Source of the DNA: Peribacillus sp. FSL P2-0133
GTDB taxonomy: Bacteria > Bacillota > Bacilli > Bacillales > DSM-1321
Assembly: GCF_037975445.1 (NCBI RefSeq)
Contig: NZ_CP150254.1
Span: 5,702,001-5,766,000, forward strand
Reading direction: 5' to 3'
DNA: 64,000 nt
Shown here: positions 34,735-43,734 of the stretch, one piece after another
How the letters are laid out: every line of letters begins with the position of its first letter
Position numbering within the stretch: position 1 is the first letter of the stretch
The notes under the pieces: generated by a model
What the model saw: only the letters and a program-made list of their open reading frames with translations
Told to the model about the DNA's origin: nothing
The model's database searches: none
Translations under genes and position numbers: made by a program

Positions 34735-36273
34735 ATGAATATACTTGCTTTTATATTATTCCTAATCATTGTCGGACTAACATTGGTCATTACCTATTTT
34801 GCTTCACGGCGCACCAAAACGACCGCGGACTTTTATACGGCGGACAGCAGCCTTACCGGCTGGCAGAATGGCTGGGCCATTGCGGGAGATTATATGTCCG
34901 CTGCCTCATTTTTGGGAATAGCCGGCATGGTCGCACTCTCTGGATTTGATGGTTTTTTCTATAGCATAGGTTTTCTGGTTGCGTATCTGGTCGTTCTTTA
35001 TATCGTGGCCGAACCGCTCCGTAACCTTGGCAAGTATACATTGGCGGACATGATCGCTGCCCGTTTCAATGAAAAGAAAGTACGCGGGGTCGCTGCCCTT
35101 AACACCATTTCCATTTCAACTTTTTATATGATCGCCCAATTAGTCGGTGCAGGTGCCCTTATAAAACTCTTACTTGGAATTGATTATCTTTACTCAGTCA
35201 TCATTGTAGGCATTTTAATGACCGTATACGTCGTATTTGGCGGTATGACGGCCACCAGTTGGGTCCAAATCGTTAAAGCCGTTTTATTGATGGCAGGTAC
35301 ATTCATCATCTCCATCATCGTGTTGGCGAAATTCGACTTTAGCGTGATCGAGATGTTCAAGCAGATGAAAACAGCCACTCCTTTGGGCGGGGATTTCCTC
35401 AACCCCGGTAACAAATTCAAGGATCCATTGGATACTTTATCCCTTAATTTAGCGCTTGTACTCGGTACAGCTGGACTTCCTCACATTCTCATCCGTTTCT
35501 TTACGGTGAAAGACGCCATCACAGCCAGAAAGTCCGTAGTATATGCCACTTGGATCATTGGCATCTTTTATATAATGACCATTTTCCTGGGATTTGGAGC
35601 GGCAGCTTTTGTTGGATACGACAAAATCATAGGCGCGAATGCGGCCGGGAATATGGCTGCTCCGCTGCTTGCCGAAGCCATTGGGGGTGACTTCCTGTTC
35701 GCCTTTGTCTCTGCAGTTGCTTTCGCTACCATTTTAGCGGTTGTAGCAGGCCTCGTTCTATCGGCAGCATCTGCCTTTGCCCATGACTTCTATGGCCACA
35801 TCATCCGGAAGGGCCAAGCCACTGACAAGGAACAAGTCGTTGCTGCTCGTTGGGCATCGATTGGAGTGTCCGTCCTCTCCATCATCCTTGCCTTATTTGC
35901 CCAAAACATGAATGTCGCCTTCCTTGTTTCACTTGCCTTTGCCGTCGCTGCCAGTGCCAATCTTCCCATCATTGTCTTCACGGTATTCTGGAAACGTTTT
36001 AACACAGCTGGGGCTGTCACGGGCATGTTAGTCGGACTGGTCAGTTCTTTATTGCTTGTGTTCCTGAGTCCCAATGTCTGGTCACCGGTGGAGGGAGCGG
36101 CAATATTCGTTGGGGAGCCATTATTCCCGCTTGCCAATCCAGGCATCATCTCCATCCCGATTGGTTTTATCGCAGCCATCGCCGGAACACTTCTGTCAAG
36201 CAAGAAAGCTGATGCAAAAAAATTCGACGAAATTTTGGTTACAGCCAACACCGGGATGAAAGATCCTATATAA
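34735..36273 (+). CDS. ywcA: Sodium:solute symporter (acetate/organic-acid, ActP/YwcA-like)
   Basis: The 512-aa polytopic protein (about 13 TM) of the SSS family has N-terminal SRRTKTTADFYTADSSLTGWQNGWAIAGDYMSAASFLG, the substrate/Na+ site region typical of ActP. Its length equals B. subtilis YwcA. It is likely to take up short monocarboxylates such as acetate or pyruvate; the substrate is inferred. It lies 14 nt after the DUF485 partner, with RBS AAAGGTG, and ends at a long-stem terminator. Confidence 0.88.
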   Translation: MNILAFILFLIIVGLTLVITYFASRRTKTTADFYTADSSLTGWQNGWAIAGDYMSAASFLGIAGMVALSGFDGFFYSIGFLVAYLVVLYIVAEPLRNLGKYTLADMIAARFNEKKVRGVAALNTISISTFYMIAQLVGAGALIKLLLGIDYLYSVIIVGILMTVYVVFGGMTATSWVQIVKAVLLMAGTFIISIIVLAKFDFSVIEMFKQMKTATPLGGDFLNPGNKFKDPLDTLSLNLALVLGTAGLPHILIRFFTVKDAITARKSVVYATWIIGIFYIMTIFLGFGAAAFVGYDKIIGANAAGNMAAPLLAEAIGGDFLFAFVSAVAFATILAVVAGLVLSAASAFAHDFYGHIIRKGQATDKEQVVAARWASIGVSVLSIILALFAQNMNVAFLVSLAFAVAASANLPIIVFTVFWKRFNTAGAVTGMLVGLVSSLLLVFLSPNVWSPVEGAAIFVGEPLFPLANPGIISIPIGFIAAIAGTLLSSKKADAKKFDEILVTANTGMKDPI

Positions 36274-36301
36274 GGATTACTTATTATTTTAAAATATTAA
36301 A

Positions 36302-36350
36302 AAAGAGAAAGGAGATCAGGGTTGGGCCTGCTCTCCTTTCTCTTTATTTA
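36302..36350. terminator. Terminator between ywcA and the ThrE-type genes
   Basis: A 14-bp perfect stem (36302-36315 with 36332-36345) lies between convergent genes, with A and T tails. Confidence 0.85.
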
Positions 36351-36387
36351 GAAACATATATATCAGGAAGGTTTTAAAATAATCCAT

Positions 36388-36837
36388 CTAACTTCTCAAT
36401 CTTAACTTCCTTCTATTGTACTTAGTTACTAACTGGTTCATGACTTCTGCAAAGATCAGCCCCATCGCAATGGCACCAGCCAGCATGAAGACCTTGGCGG
36501 CCAACTGAACGGCGACATAGAAATCATTTCCGACAAAGTGCTTCATCGCATCATACGACAAACCTCCAGGCACGAGGGGGATGATTCCCGATACATTGAA
36601 AATCGTGATCGGCGTTTTATACCTTTTAGCAAAATACTGGCTGATAACAGCAACGATAAATGCAGCCGATAATGTTGCAATGATGCTGTTTATCTCATTT
36701 TCAACCAGAACAAAGTATAATATCCACCCTAACATCCCTACGAAACCACATTGAAACAATGAATTCTTTGGTACATTGAAGATGACTCCAAAGGCGGCTG
36801 AGGCAATGAAACTTGTAATAAGCTGTGCAATCATCAT
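36388..36837 (-). CDS. Threonine/serine exporter ThrE, small (DUF3815-type) subunit
   Basis: About 149 aa, with four or five TM helices. It contains FNVPKNSLFQCGFVGMLGWILY and the ISGIIPLVPGG-like loop (FNVSGIIPLVPGGLSYDAM) conserved in the second half of ThrE. The start is taken at 36837 (an alternative ATG is 36834); GGGGAGG lies 4-7 nt before. With the preceding gene it forms a split ThrE amino-acid exporter. Substrate specificity is inferred from the family only. Confidence 0.85.
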   Translation of the reverse strand: MMIAQLITSFIASAAFGVIFNVPKNSLFQCGFVGMLGWILYFVLVENEINSIIATLSAAFIVAVISQYFAKRYKTPITIFNVSGIIPLVPGGLSYDAMKHFVGNDFYVAVQLAAKVFMLAGAIAMGLIFAEVMNQLVTKYNRRKLRLRS

Positions 36838-36853
36838 TCTTCCTCCCCTAAAA

Positions 36854-37609
36854 TCATAAGAAAACAAACGCAGCCGATATTCCTGCCCCAATGGCTAAAG
36901 CAGTCAAACCTGCATCCGCACCCTTGGATAGACCCGAAACCAAATGTCCTGCAATTAAATCCCTGGCAGCATTCGTAATTAACAGCCCTGGCACAAGCGG
37001 CATCACCGCTCCAATGATTATCGTGTCCAAATGACTTCCAACTCCAATCTGGACAAAAAACATAGCTACTAAACCTACGACTAAAGAGGCGATGAATTCA
37101 GCAAAAAAGCGAACTTCCAGTAACCAGTGCAAATAAAGCAGGCAAGTGAATCCCATTCCTCCAGCTATACAGGACCAGATGAAATCATTCCACTGGCCTT
37201 GGAACATGATTAAAAAGCAGCCGCTTGCTATAAACGCAGCAAAGACCTGTACCCACATGGGATACCCCATCCCGGCCTTTTCGATTTGTTTTAACCTTAG
37301 ATAAGCTTCCTCCGGTGTCATTTCCTTGCTGGAAATGCTTCGGGATATACTGTTAACCAGCGTCACCTTATGTAAATCTGTAGATCGTTGGGAAACTCGA
37401 ATTAATTTTGAAGCTGGGTGCATACCATCCAGCGAAAAAATGATTCCTGTAGGGGTCGAAAAACTATGTGACTCACCGCATCCAAACGCTGCAGCGATTC
37501 TTACCATCGTATCTTCCACCCGCGAAGTTTCCGCTCCATTCTGAAGCATGATTTTTCCCGCAAGTAAACATACATCTATAATATCATTGTATGGTAAACG
37601 ATCATCCAT
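36854..37609 (-). CDS. Threonine/serine exporter ThrE, large (DUF1212-type) subunit
   Basis: The 251-aa protein has an N-terminal cytosolic domain (LAGKIMLQNGAETSRVEDTMVRIAAAFG... FSTPTGIIFSL), the DUF1212 signature, then five TM helices with GAVMPLVPGLLITNAARDLIAG. The start is ATG 37609, with TGAGG 5-6 nt before; the frame extends further upstream to 37696 without an RBS. It is 16 nt from the small subunit gene and pairs with it. Confidence 0.87.
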   Translation of the reverse strand: MDDRLPYNDIIDVCLLAGKIMLQNGAETSRVEDTMVRIAAAFGCGESHSFSTPTGIIFSLDGMHPASKLIRVSQRSTDLHKVTLVNSISRSISSKEMTPEEAYLRLKQIEKAGMGYPMWVQVFAAFIASGCFLIMFQGQWNDFIWSCIAGGMGFTCLLYLHWLLEVRFFAEFIASLVVGLVAMFFVQIGVGSHLDTIIIGAVMPLVPGLLITNAARDLIAGHLVSGLSKGADAGLTALAIGAGISAAFVFL

Positions 37610-37842
37610 TTTATCCTCACCATCACTTCCAGCATGAGTTTCTCTCAATAACAGATAACGATCATACCAATTTAAATCCACCTCATAATAGCCCAATTCC
37701 CGTGAAAAGGATATAAAAATATTACCTATTTAATTTATCAATTCCATTAACCTGCACTACTGACTCCCTTAGTACCAGTATTCCCTTTATTTCTTGCCGA
37801 AACCGTTTAGTTAACAGAAAAATATGATTTATAACCATGAAT

Positions 37843-37878
37843 AAAGGGAATGCGGGCACGAACCCGGTCCCCTTTTTC
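37843..37878. terminator. Terminator-like hairpin after the alpha/beta hydrolase gene
   Basis: AAAGGG..GCGGG pairs with CCCG..CCCCTTTTT across a short loop, about 14 bp past the hydrolase stop on the minus strand; the minus-strand tail is only moderately T-rich. The remainder of the gap 37610-37842 shows no gene. Confidence 0.55.
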
Positions 37879-37891
37879 ATATCCTGTACGA

Positions 37892-38698
37892 CTATACTCC
37901 CTTTTGAATAAAGCAATCCACTGTTTCATTAAATAAATCGCTTTCTTCCATAAATGGACAATGGCAACTATCTTCAAAGACTACTAGTTTGGAATTCGGA
38001 ATGTTTTTATGCAAATGTTCCCCTGCAGCTACTGGAATGACTTTTTCATGCCTTCCAAAACAGAGAAGTGTCGGAATATTGATTTCTGGCAGGAATTCAC
38101 GATAGTCCACAATCGATTGGTCAAATAGAATGCTACTGGCAATGGATTCCGGCATCTTGGTCACTTCCCCAAGCATCCAGCTTGCATCCTCTGCAGACAA
38201 TTCATTGTTGAACATGGAGGTAAGGAAGCTTTGTAAAAATGGGGAACGATTCGTTTGAATTTCAGTCATGAAGGCAATCAACGTGTCCATATCAAATGCA
38301 CCGATATTAAAATCGGGCCACTTAAAATCAGAGGCCAATTCGTCCACAATCACGGTTGAATGTATATTTCCTTCACCGAATTGCTTAAGATAGTCCCAGA
38401 CGACAAATGCCCCCATGGACCAGCCTACAAGTATGACATCCTTTAATCCCAGTTTACCTATGAATGCATGAAGATCTTTTGCATAAACGGAGACCGTATT
38501 TCCGTAATGTACATGATTTGACTGGCCATGACTTCTTAAATCAAGTAAGATCGTTCTATATTTTTCTGAAAAGTACGGAAGCTGCCTTTTAAAGAACCGG
38601 CTGCTCATCCACACACCATGGATAAAAATAACCGGTCTTCCCTGGCCCTTATCTTCATAAAACAACTGAACGCCCTCTTCCACCTCAATAAATGCCAT
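37892..38698 (-). CDS. Alpha/beta-fold hydrolase
   Basis: The 268-aa protein has an oxyanion HG motif (IFIHGVW, 25-30), nucleophile elbow VGWSMGA (Ser94) and a terminal catalytic His in EDSCHCPFMEE (about 250). The canonical triad is complete, with the acid probably in the FGRHEKVIP region. Esterase, lipase or haloperoxidase-like activity is possible; the substrate is unknown. It is a monocistronic gene on the minus strand, divergent from the DAACS symporter. Confidence 0.85.
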   Translation of the reverse strand: MAFIEVEEGVQLFYEDKGQGRPVIFIHGVWMSSRFFKRQLPYFSEKYRTILLDLRSHGQSNHVHYGNTVSVYAKDLHAFIGKLGLKDVILVGWSMGAFVVWDYLKQFGEGNIHSTVIVDELASDFKWPDFNIGAFDMDTLIAFMTEIQTNRSPFLQSFLTSMFNNELSAEDASWMLGEVTKMPESIASSILFDQSIVDYREFLPEINIPTLLCFGRHEKVIPVAAGEHLHKNIPNSKLVVFEDSCHCPFMEESDLFNETVDCFIQKGV

Positions 38699-38866
38699 TC
38701 TATCCCTCCTTCACTATTTTTTTCACACCCCATTCCCTATTAATTATTTATTGCACTTCTCCTTTTAACATTCCTTCCTATAAAAAAATATTGTCAAACC
38801 TGATTTTAGAGTTGATAATGAAGTATATTTTTATTGATATCTTCATCCTGAAAGGACGGAAATTTA

Positions 38867-40129
38867 ATGAAGAGCTTTATCAAAAACTATCGATCCTCTT
38901 TAATATTACTCACTGCCATTATTATCGGCGGGATAGCTGGCGTGGTTTTCGGGGAAAAAACCTCGGTCATACAGCCACTAGGGGACTTATTCTTAAATCT
39001 GATGTTCACGATCATCGTGCCATTAGTATTTTTCAGCATTGCTTCAGCGATTGCCAATATGAGCGGAATGAAGCGTCTCGGAAAAATCATGGGCAGCATC
39101 GTTCTCGTTTTCCTTACAACAGCCGCTTTGGCTGCGGTCATTGGATTTATTGGGACAACCATCGTCAATCCCTTGGAAGGCACAGATACGACAGCCATTA
39201 AAGAACTGATGGAAAACAGTTCCTCTGAAGAGACCATCGAAGAAGTTTCTTTCTTCAGTCAACTGGTCAACACAGTAACTGTGTCTGATTTTCCAGAACT
39301 GTTCTCCAGAAGCAATATGCTTCAGCTTATCGTTTTCTCAGTATTAATCGGACTTTCCACTGCACTGGTCGGTGAGAAAGCAAGACCGATTACCGAGTTT
39401 TTGACAGCGGGTACTGCTGTCATGATGAAGGTCGTCAAAATCGTCATGTACTATGCTCCAATTGGGCTTGGTGCTTATTTTGCGGCGATAATCGGGCAGC
39501 TTGGGCCGCAGATTTTAGAAGGCTACGCCCGCACTTTCATTCTTTATCTATTCTTGGCCTTGATTTATTATTTTGGCTTCTTCACTTTGTATGCCTTTAT
39601 CGCAGGCGGGAAAGATGGAGTTAAACTATTTTGGAAAAATGCCCTGACACCATCCATTACAGCCATTGCAACTTGTTCTAGTGCCGCATCCATTCCAGTC
39701 AATCTGGAATCTGTCAAGAAAATGGGCGTGCCTAAGGATATAGCGGAGACTGTCATCCCACTCGGAGCCAACACTCATAAAGATGGTTCGGTATTCGGCG
39801 GGGTATTGAAAATCGTTTTCCTATTCAGCTTATTTGGAAAGGATATGACAAGCATATCAAGCATTTTAAGTATACTTGCTGTTGCCTTTTTGGTTGGAGC
39901 CGTTATGGGTGCCATTCCTGGGGGCGGCATGATTGGGGAAATGCTGATTCTTAGTGTATTCGGCTTCCCTGTTGAAGTCCTGCCGATCATTGCCGTTATA
40001 TCCACGATTATCGATGCTCCTGCTACACTGCTTAACTCAACAGGAAACACGGTTTGTGCCATGCTTGTCACAAGGCTTGTTGAGGGGAAAAACTGGTTAA
40101 AACAAGCATTCGTTAAAGAAGCTGTATGA
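38867..40129 (+). CDS. Dicarboxylate/amino-acid:cation symporter (DAACS, GltP/DctA type)
   Basis: The 420-aa transporter has eight TM helices and two re-entrant loops. Family motifs: the serine-rich loop ATCSSAASIPVN (about 266-278), the NTHKDGS region and the HP2 region STGNTVCAM. It imports glutamate, aspartate or C4-dicarboxylates with H+ or Na+. The ATG at 38867 follows AAAGGACGG. It is a single gene with a terminator of its own. Confidence 0.9.
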   Translation: MKSFIKNYRSSLILLTAIIIGGIAGVVFGEKTSVIQPLGDLFLNLMFTIIVPLVFFSIASAIANMSGMKRLGKIMGSIVLVFLTTAALAAVIGFIGTTIVNPLEGTDTTAIKELMENSSSEETIEEVSFFSQLVNTVTVSDFPELFSRSNMLQLIVFSVLIGLSTALVGEKARPITEFLTAGTAVMMKVVKIVMYYAPIGLGAYFAAIIGQLGPQILEGYARTFILYLFLALIYYFGFFTLYAFIAGGKDGVKLFWKNALTPSITAIATCSSAASIPVNLESVKKMGVPKDIAETVIPLGANTHKDGSVFGGVLKIVFLFSLFGKDMTSISSILSILAVAFLVGAVMGAIPGGGMIGEMLILSVFGFPVEVLPIIAVISTIIDAPATLLNSTGNTVCAMLVTRLVEGKNWLKQAFVKEAV

Positions 40130-40140
40130 TTCTATAGCTG

Positions 40141-40176
40141 AACTGACTCCTGGTTAATCGGGAGTCAGTTTTTTTC
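40141..40176 (+). terminator. Terminator after the DAACS symporter gene
   Basis: AACTGACTCC pairs with GGAGTCAGTT, followed by a T7 run. Confidence 0.9.
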
Positions 40177-40264
40177 ATTTTGACGACTTTCTTTCAAACA
40201 ATACTTTAATTGACAAGGGGTTCCTATCCCTTACATAGAATTAAAGATTGAAGGAGGAATTTGA

Positions 40265-40936
40265 ATGTTAATGAAATGCTTACCTGCCGCAATCCTTATC
40301 ACGGGACTATTATATATTTTTTTTATACCGGAAGAGCCTTTAAACATTAAAATCATGTTCAAGGTCATCCCCATGTTATTGATTTTGCTCTACGCCTGCA
40401 CAAATGTGGGAAGACGGGATCGTTACCAATCCTTCATACTTCTTGGTTTATTCTTTTGCATGCTTGGAGATGGTTTGTTAATCTGGTTCGTAATAGGGCT
40501 TTGTGCCTTCTTGATCGGCCACCTTTTCTATATTTCGGCATTCTTTAGACTGTGGACCTTTTCATGGCTTCGATTTGCGACGATTCTTCCGATTAGCATT
40601 TACTCCACTTGGATTGGCCGTGAGATTGTACGTTCTTTAATTGAAAAAGGTGAGCATGACCTCATCATCCCTGTAATCTGTTATGTAACGGTCATCTCCC
40701 TCATGGGCTGGGCGGCATTCATGACCGGAAATGCGGCTGCAATCATCGGCGGGGTCCTGTTTGTGATTTCCGACTCCATTTTATCTTGGAACAAATTCAT
40801 CGATGATGTTGCCTATTCTGGTCCACTGATCATGCTTACCTACTATGCAGCCCAGTTTTGCATCGCTAACAGCATTCGCAGGAAACCATCTTTCCATTTA
40901 TCGAAAGGTTTGAAAAGTGAACGGCCAAACCTTTGA
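40265..40936 (+). CDS. YhhN/TMEM86-family membrane protein (lysoplasmalogenase-like)
   Basis: The 223-aa protein has about eight TM helices. It matches the YhhN family pattern (KMIPMLLILLYA-like start, LGLFFCMLGDGLL, FLIGHLFYISAF, GGVLFVISDSILSWNKF). Animal TMEM86 members hydrolyse lysoplasmalogens; the bacterial substrate is uncertain because plasmalogens are absent from aerobic bacilli. RBS GGAGG sits 7 nt before ATG 40265. Confidence 0.8.
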   Translation: MLMKCLPAAILITGLLYIFFIPEEPLNIKIMFKVIPMLLILLYACTNVGRRDRYQSFILLGLFFCMLGDGLLIWFVIGLCAFLIGHLFYISAFFRLWTFSWLRFATILPISIYSTWIGREIVRSLIEKGEHDLIIPVICYVTVISLMGWAAFMTGNAAAIIGGVLFVISDSILSWNKFIDDVAYSGPLIMLTYYAAQFCIANSIRRKPSFHLSKGLKSERPNL

Positions 40937-40975
40937 ATTCCGAATATCCGTTCGTTTCACATGAAACAATTTTTC

Positions 40976-41022
40976 AAAAAAAAAGGCATCCTCAGCTCTA
41001 ATGGAACTGTGGACGCCCTTTT
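40976..41022. terminator. Terminator between the YhhN gene and the methyltransferase gene
   Basis: AAAAAGGCATCC pairs imperfectly with GGACGCCCTTTTT between convergent genes, abutting the methyltransferase stop codon. Confidence 0.6.
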
Positions 41023-42222
41023 TCAACCTTTAATTTTCTTAATGAAGACTACTTTTAAATAATTGCCTTCCTTATATTCCCTGCTTGTTTTAAAATCAGC
41101 CGGTAATGAGAATTGTTCCATGATCTCGTATTTTCCATTCATTTCCTTGAAAGCAACATCAATGAAGCTCCTGAATTTTTTCATGTCAAACGTACTGCAA
41201 TTAGTTGAGGCGATAATGACCCCATTATCTTCCGTAATGGAAATGGTATCCTTCAATAGATTCGTATAGTCTTTCCCGGCACTGAAGGTGAACTTCTTCG
41301 ATTTGGCAAAGCTGGGCGGATCGAGGATGACCATTTCAAATTTCAAGGCCTTCTTCACTGCATATTTAAAATAATTAAAAACATCCATTACCACGATATT
41401 GTGAGCTTCGGGATCTATTCCATTCACACTGAACTGCTCGATCGTCTTTGGTAAACTGCGATTCGCCAGGTCGACACTAGTTGTTTTAACAGCACCGCCT
41501 AAAGCGGCAAACACGGAGAATGCCCCAGTATAGGAGAACATATTCAACACAGTTTTCCCTTTTGCGTATTCATCCCGGATTTTCCTTCTGACATCGCGTT
41601 GATCAAGGAAGACACCGACCATTGCCCCATCATTCAGATAAACAGCGAAATGTACTCCATTCTCCTTTACAAGAAGCGGAAATGCAGGCTGTTCACCCAT
41701 GACAAAATCGTCTTCATCCACGTACTGACCCTTTGTATCAAAGCGTTTCTTCTGATAAATCGATTTAACCTCGACCGTTTCCTGCAATGCCTTAATGATG
41801 TAGTCTTTAAAGGAATAAATTCCTTTGCTATACCAGCTAATGACATAGTGACCATCGTAATGATCAATGATTAAACCGCCAATTCCATCACCTTCCCCAT
41901 TAAACAAGCGGAAAGCTGTAGTCTCCTCATCTTCAAAAAATGACTTTCGGAATTCGGATGCTGCCTGGATTTTGCCGTTAAAGAAGGCTTGATCGATCTG
42001 TTCATCTTCTCTTTGGGTCAACACCCAGCCATAGCCCTTATTCTGTTTACCATAGTATCCTTTTGCCAGAAAGCGGTTGTTTTCATCCACCAAACGCACC
42101 AAGGACCCCTCTTCCTTAAGATCATTAAGGTTGGCTATCGACTCTTTAACAATCAAGGGAAAACCCTTGCCGATTTTACTCACGAACTTAGCTTTCACTT
42201 TTATATCTATTTCTTTTTCCAT
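41023..42222 (-). CDS. Class I SAM-dependent rRNA (cytosine-C5) methyltransferase, RlmI-like
   Basis: About 399 aa: an N-terminal PUA domain (about 5-80), a linker domain, then a Rossmann methyltransferase (about 175-399) with NMFSYTGAFSVFAALGGA (SAM site), ILDPPSFAKSK (motif IV) and a late catalytic Cys region ASTNCSTFDM. E. coli RlmI methylates C1962 of 23S rRNA; B. subtilis YwbD is the likely counterpart. ATG 42222 is preferred over 42231 because AGGATG lies 8 nt before it. Confidence 0.88.
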   Translation of the reverse strand: MEKEIDIKVKAKFVSKIGKGFPLIVKESIANLNDLKEEGSLVRLVDENNRFLAKGYYGKQNKGYGWVLTQREDEQIDQAFFNGKIQAASEFRKSFFEDEETTAFRLFNGEGDGIGGLIIDHYDGHYVISWYSKGIYSFKDYIIKALQETVEVKSIYQKKRFDTKGQYVDEDDFVMGEQPAFPLLVKENGVHFAVYLNDGAMVGVFLDQRDVRRKIRDEYAKGKTVLNMFSYTGAFSVFAALGGAVKTTSVDLANRSLPKTIEQFSVNGIDPEAHNIVVMDVFNYFKYAVKKALKFEMVILDPPSFAKSKKFTFSAGKDYTNLLKDTISITEDNGVIIASTNCSTFDMKKFRSFIDVAFKEMNGKYEIMEQFSLPADFKTSREYKEGNYLKVVFIKKIKG

Positions 42223-42281
42223 ATATATCATCCTATCTATGCAAATGCTTTCCTCCCCATTTTACCCTAATCCCTTTATAA

Positions 42282-42320
42282 ATAAAAACCAGCCCGGTTC
42301 CTTAACCAGGCTGGTTTCTA
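42282..42320 (-). terminator. Terminator after the PTS-IIC-like gene
   Basis: AAACCAGCC pairs with GGCTGGTTT (42286-42317) and is followed on the minus strand by TTTTATTTATA. Confidence 0.8.
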
Positions 42321-42332
42321 AGAAAACTTTGA

Positions 42333-43355
42333 TTATGAAACTTCCAAATGAAGATCACCTGGCTTAACTTTACCCATCATCTTCAATACCCGATGCAATG
42401 CAAATGTGATCAAAGCTGGCAATACCATACCCACTGCCACATAAACCAAGAACGTGTACAACCCCTGACCAGTTATGATGGCAATCGGGGCAATCATTGA
42501 ACTTAACCCCATGCCTCCAAGCTCATACGGCACTTGAAAATCGAAGGCCAAGGTAGCGATAGGCGCACAGATGATTGCCGCCACAAAAGGCGGAACGACA
42601 TATAATGGTTTCTTGATTAAGTTAGGAAATTGAACTTTTGGAGTAACGACCATCTGTGCCAGGAACCCGCCCATATCATTATCTTTATAAGACATGACAG
42701 TGAACCCGACAAACTGAACGGTACATCCGATTAGAGCTGCAGCACTGGAAACGGGATCTAATTGCAGAGCGATCGCCAGTGCAGCGGAAGACGCCGGTGT
42801 CATCAATAAAATGCTCCATACCAAGGCTATGACCATTGAACCGATTAAAGGAGAACCTGCGACCGCAGCGGTGGTTTGACTGCTTATCCACGTCAGTAGC
42901 GGGGTGGTGACAAGAGCCAGGCCATATCCCGAAACTCCACCGACAAGAACTGCTCCCATTGGGATGGCCATGATGTCCAACTTCGTTTTGCCGATTAGGC
43001 GCTTACCTATATATGTTGCAATTACTGCTGCCAAGACAGCACTTAGCGGCTGACCCGTAACAATCGTGAAGGCACCCTCAGCAGTTCTATGAATGGCAGC
43101 ACCCCCAACAGCACTTGAAGCCATGGCGCTAAAGATAATTAATGAATTTCCACCTAGCTGATATGCAATGCCTGCCCCTAAAGCCGGTGCCAGCAAGACC
43201 TTTGCGGCCCCGCCTATTGCCAGGAAGACCTCCCAACCTAAATATCCCCCTATGGATTCAAACAATAACCCGATCCCTAATGTAACCAAAACAGCGTTGG
43301 CTATCCCTGTCGATGCCTTGTACATTCGATCGCTGATGTAGTCTTTCCTGCTCAC
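42333..43355 (-). CDS. PTS_EIIC_2-type membrane protein
   Basis: About 340 aa, ten or so TM helices, Gly/Ala-rich. It matches the PTS_EIIC_2 family (SRKDYISDRMYKASTGIANAVLVTLGIGLLFESI... IGGAAKVLLAPALGAGIAYQLG). The family is annotated as a PTS sugar IIC domain, but no IIA or IIB gene lies here, so phosphotransfer-linked transport is unproven. GTG 43355 is chosen as start because GGAG lies 5-10 nt before it and inside the longer frame. A cre-like sequence lies upstream. Confidence 0.8.
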   Translation of the reverse strand: MSRKDYISDRMYKASTGIANAVLVTLGIGLLFESIGGYLGWEVFLAIGGAAKVLLAPALGAGIAYQLGGNSLIIFSAMASSAVGGAAIHRTAEGAFTIVTGQPLSAVLAAVIATYIGKRLIGKTKLDIMAIPMGAVLVGGVSGYGLALVTTPLLTWISSQTTAAVAGSPLIGSMVIALVWSILLMTPASSAALAIALQLDPVSSAAALIGCTVQFVGFTVMSYKDNDMGGFLAQMVVTPKVQFPNLIKKPLYVVPPFVAAIICAPIATLAFDFQVPYELGGMGLSSMIAPIAIITGQGLYTFLVYVAVGMVLPALITFALHRVLKMMGKVKPGDLHLEVS

Positions 43356-43734
43356 TTTATCTCCACTCCTTATCAATTATCAGAATATTCAATTTCGTAA
43401 AAATGAAAAAAAAATAAAGGTCTTCATTTAAAAAAGCCTATTAAGTATATCGCACCGCTACCTATAATGTCTGCTCGTATAATAACATGAATTTTCTGAT
43501 AATGTAAGAAGTATTTTTATTCTAATAAAATAAAAGCGTTTTCAAAAATAAAGGTTTAACACATTCTTATACAAGAAAAAACTAATATTGTATTATTTCA
43601 GAATAGATTACCCCTTTTAAGGATGTGCTAAAATGAAGATATTTCGATACATTTGCGACAAAAAAAAGAACCCGATTCAAGGATTCTCTCACTAGCTGGA
43701 TTTATGACTTTTCTAATAGAGACGCAACTTATTC
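43356..43734. other. Gap between PTS-IIC-like gene and gltC-like gene
   Basis: About 379 bp of AT-rich non-coding DNA. It carries a cre-like sequence (43531-43544) and no convincing gene. A weak TATACT-like -10 on the minus strand near 43450 may belong to the PTS-IIC-like gene. Confidence 0.4.
43531..43544. promoter_or_regulatory. Possible cre site before the PTS-IIC-like gene
   Basis: TAAAAGCGTTTTCA differs from the cre consensus at one position (second base). Its position about 175 bp upstream of the start is farther than usual. Confidence 0.3.

Noticed and set aside
37722..37916. 64-codon minus-strand open frame between the hydrolase and ThrE genes
   Set aside because: It starts inside the hydrolase gene end, crosses the terminator hairpin and has no RBS.
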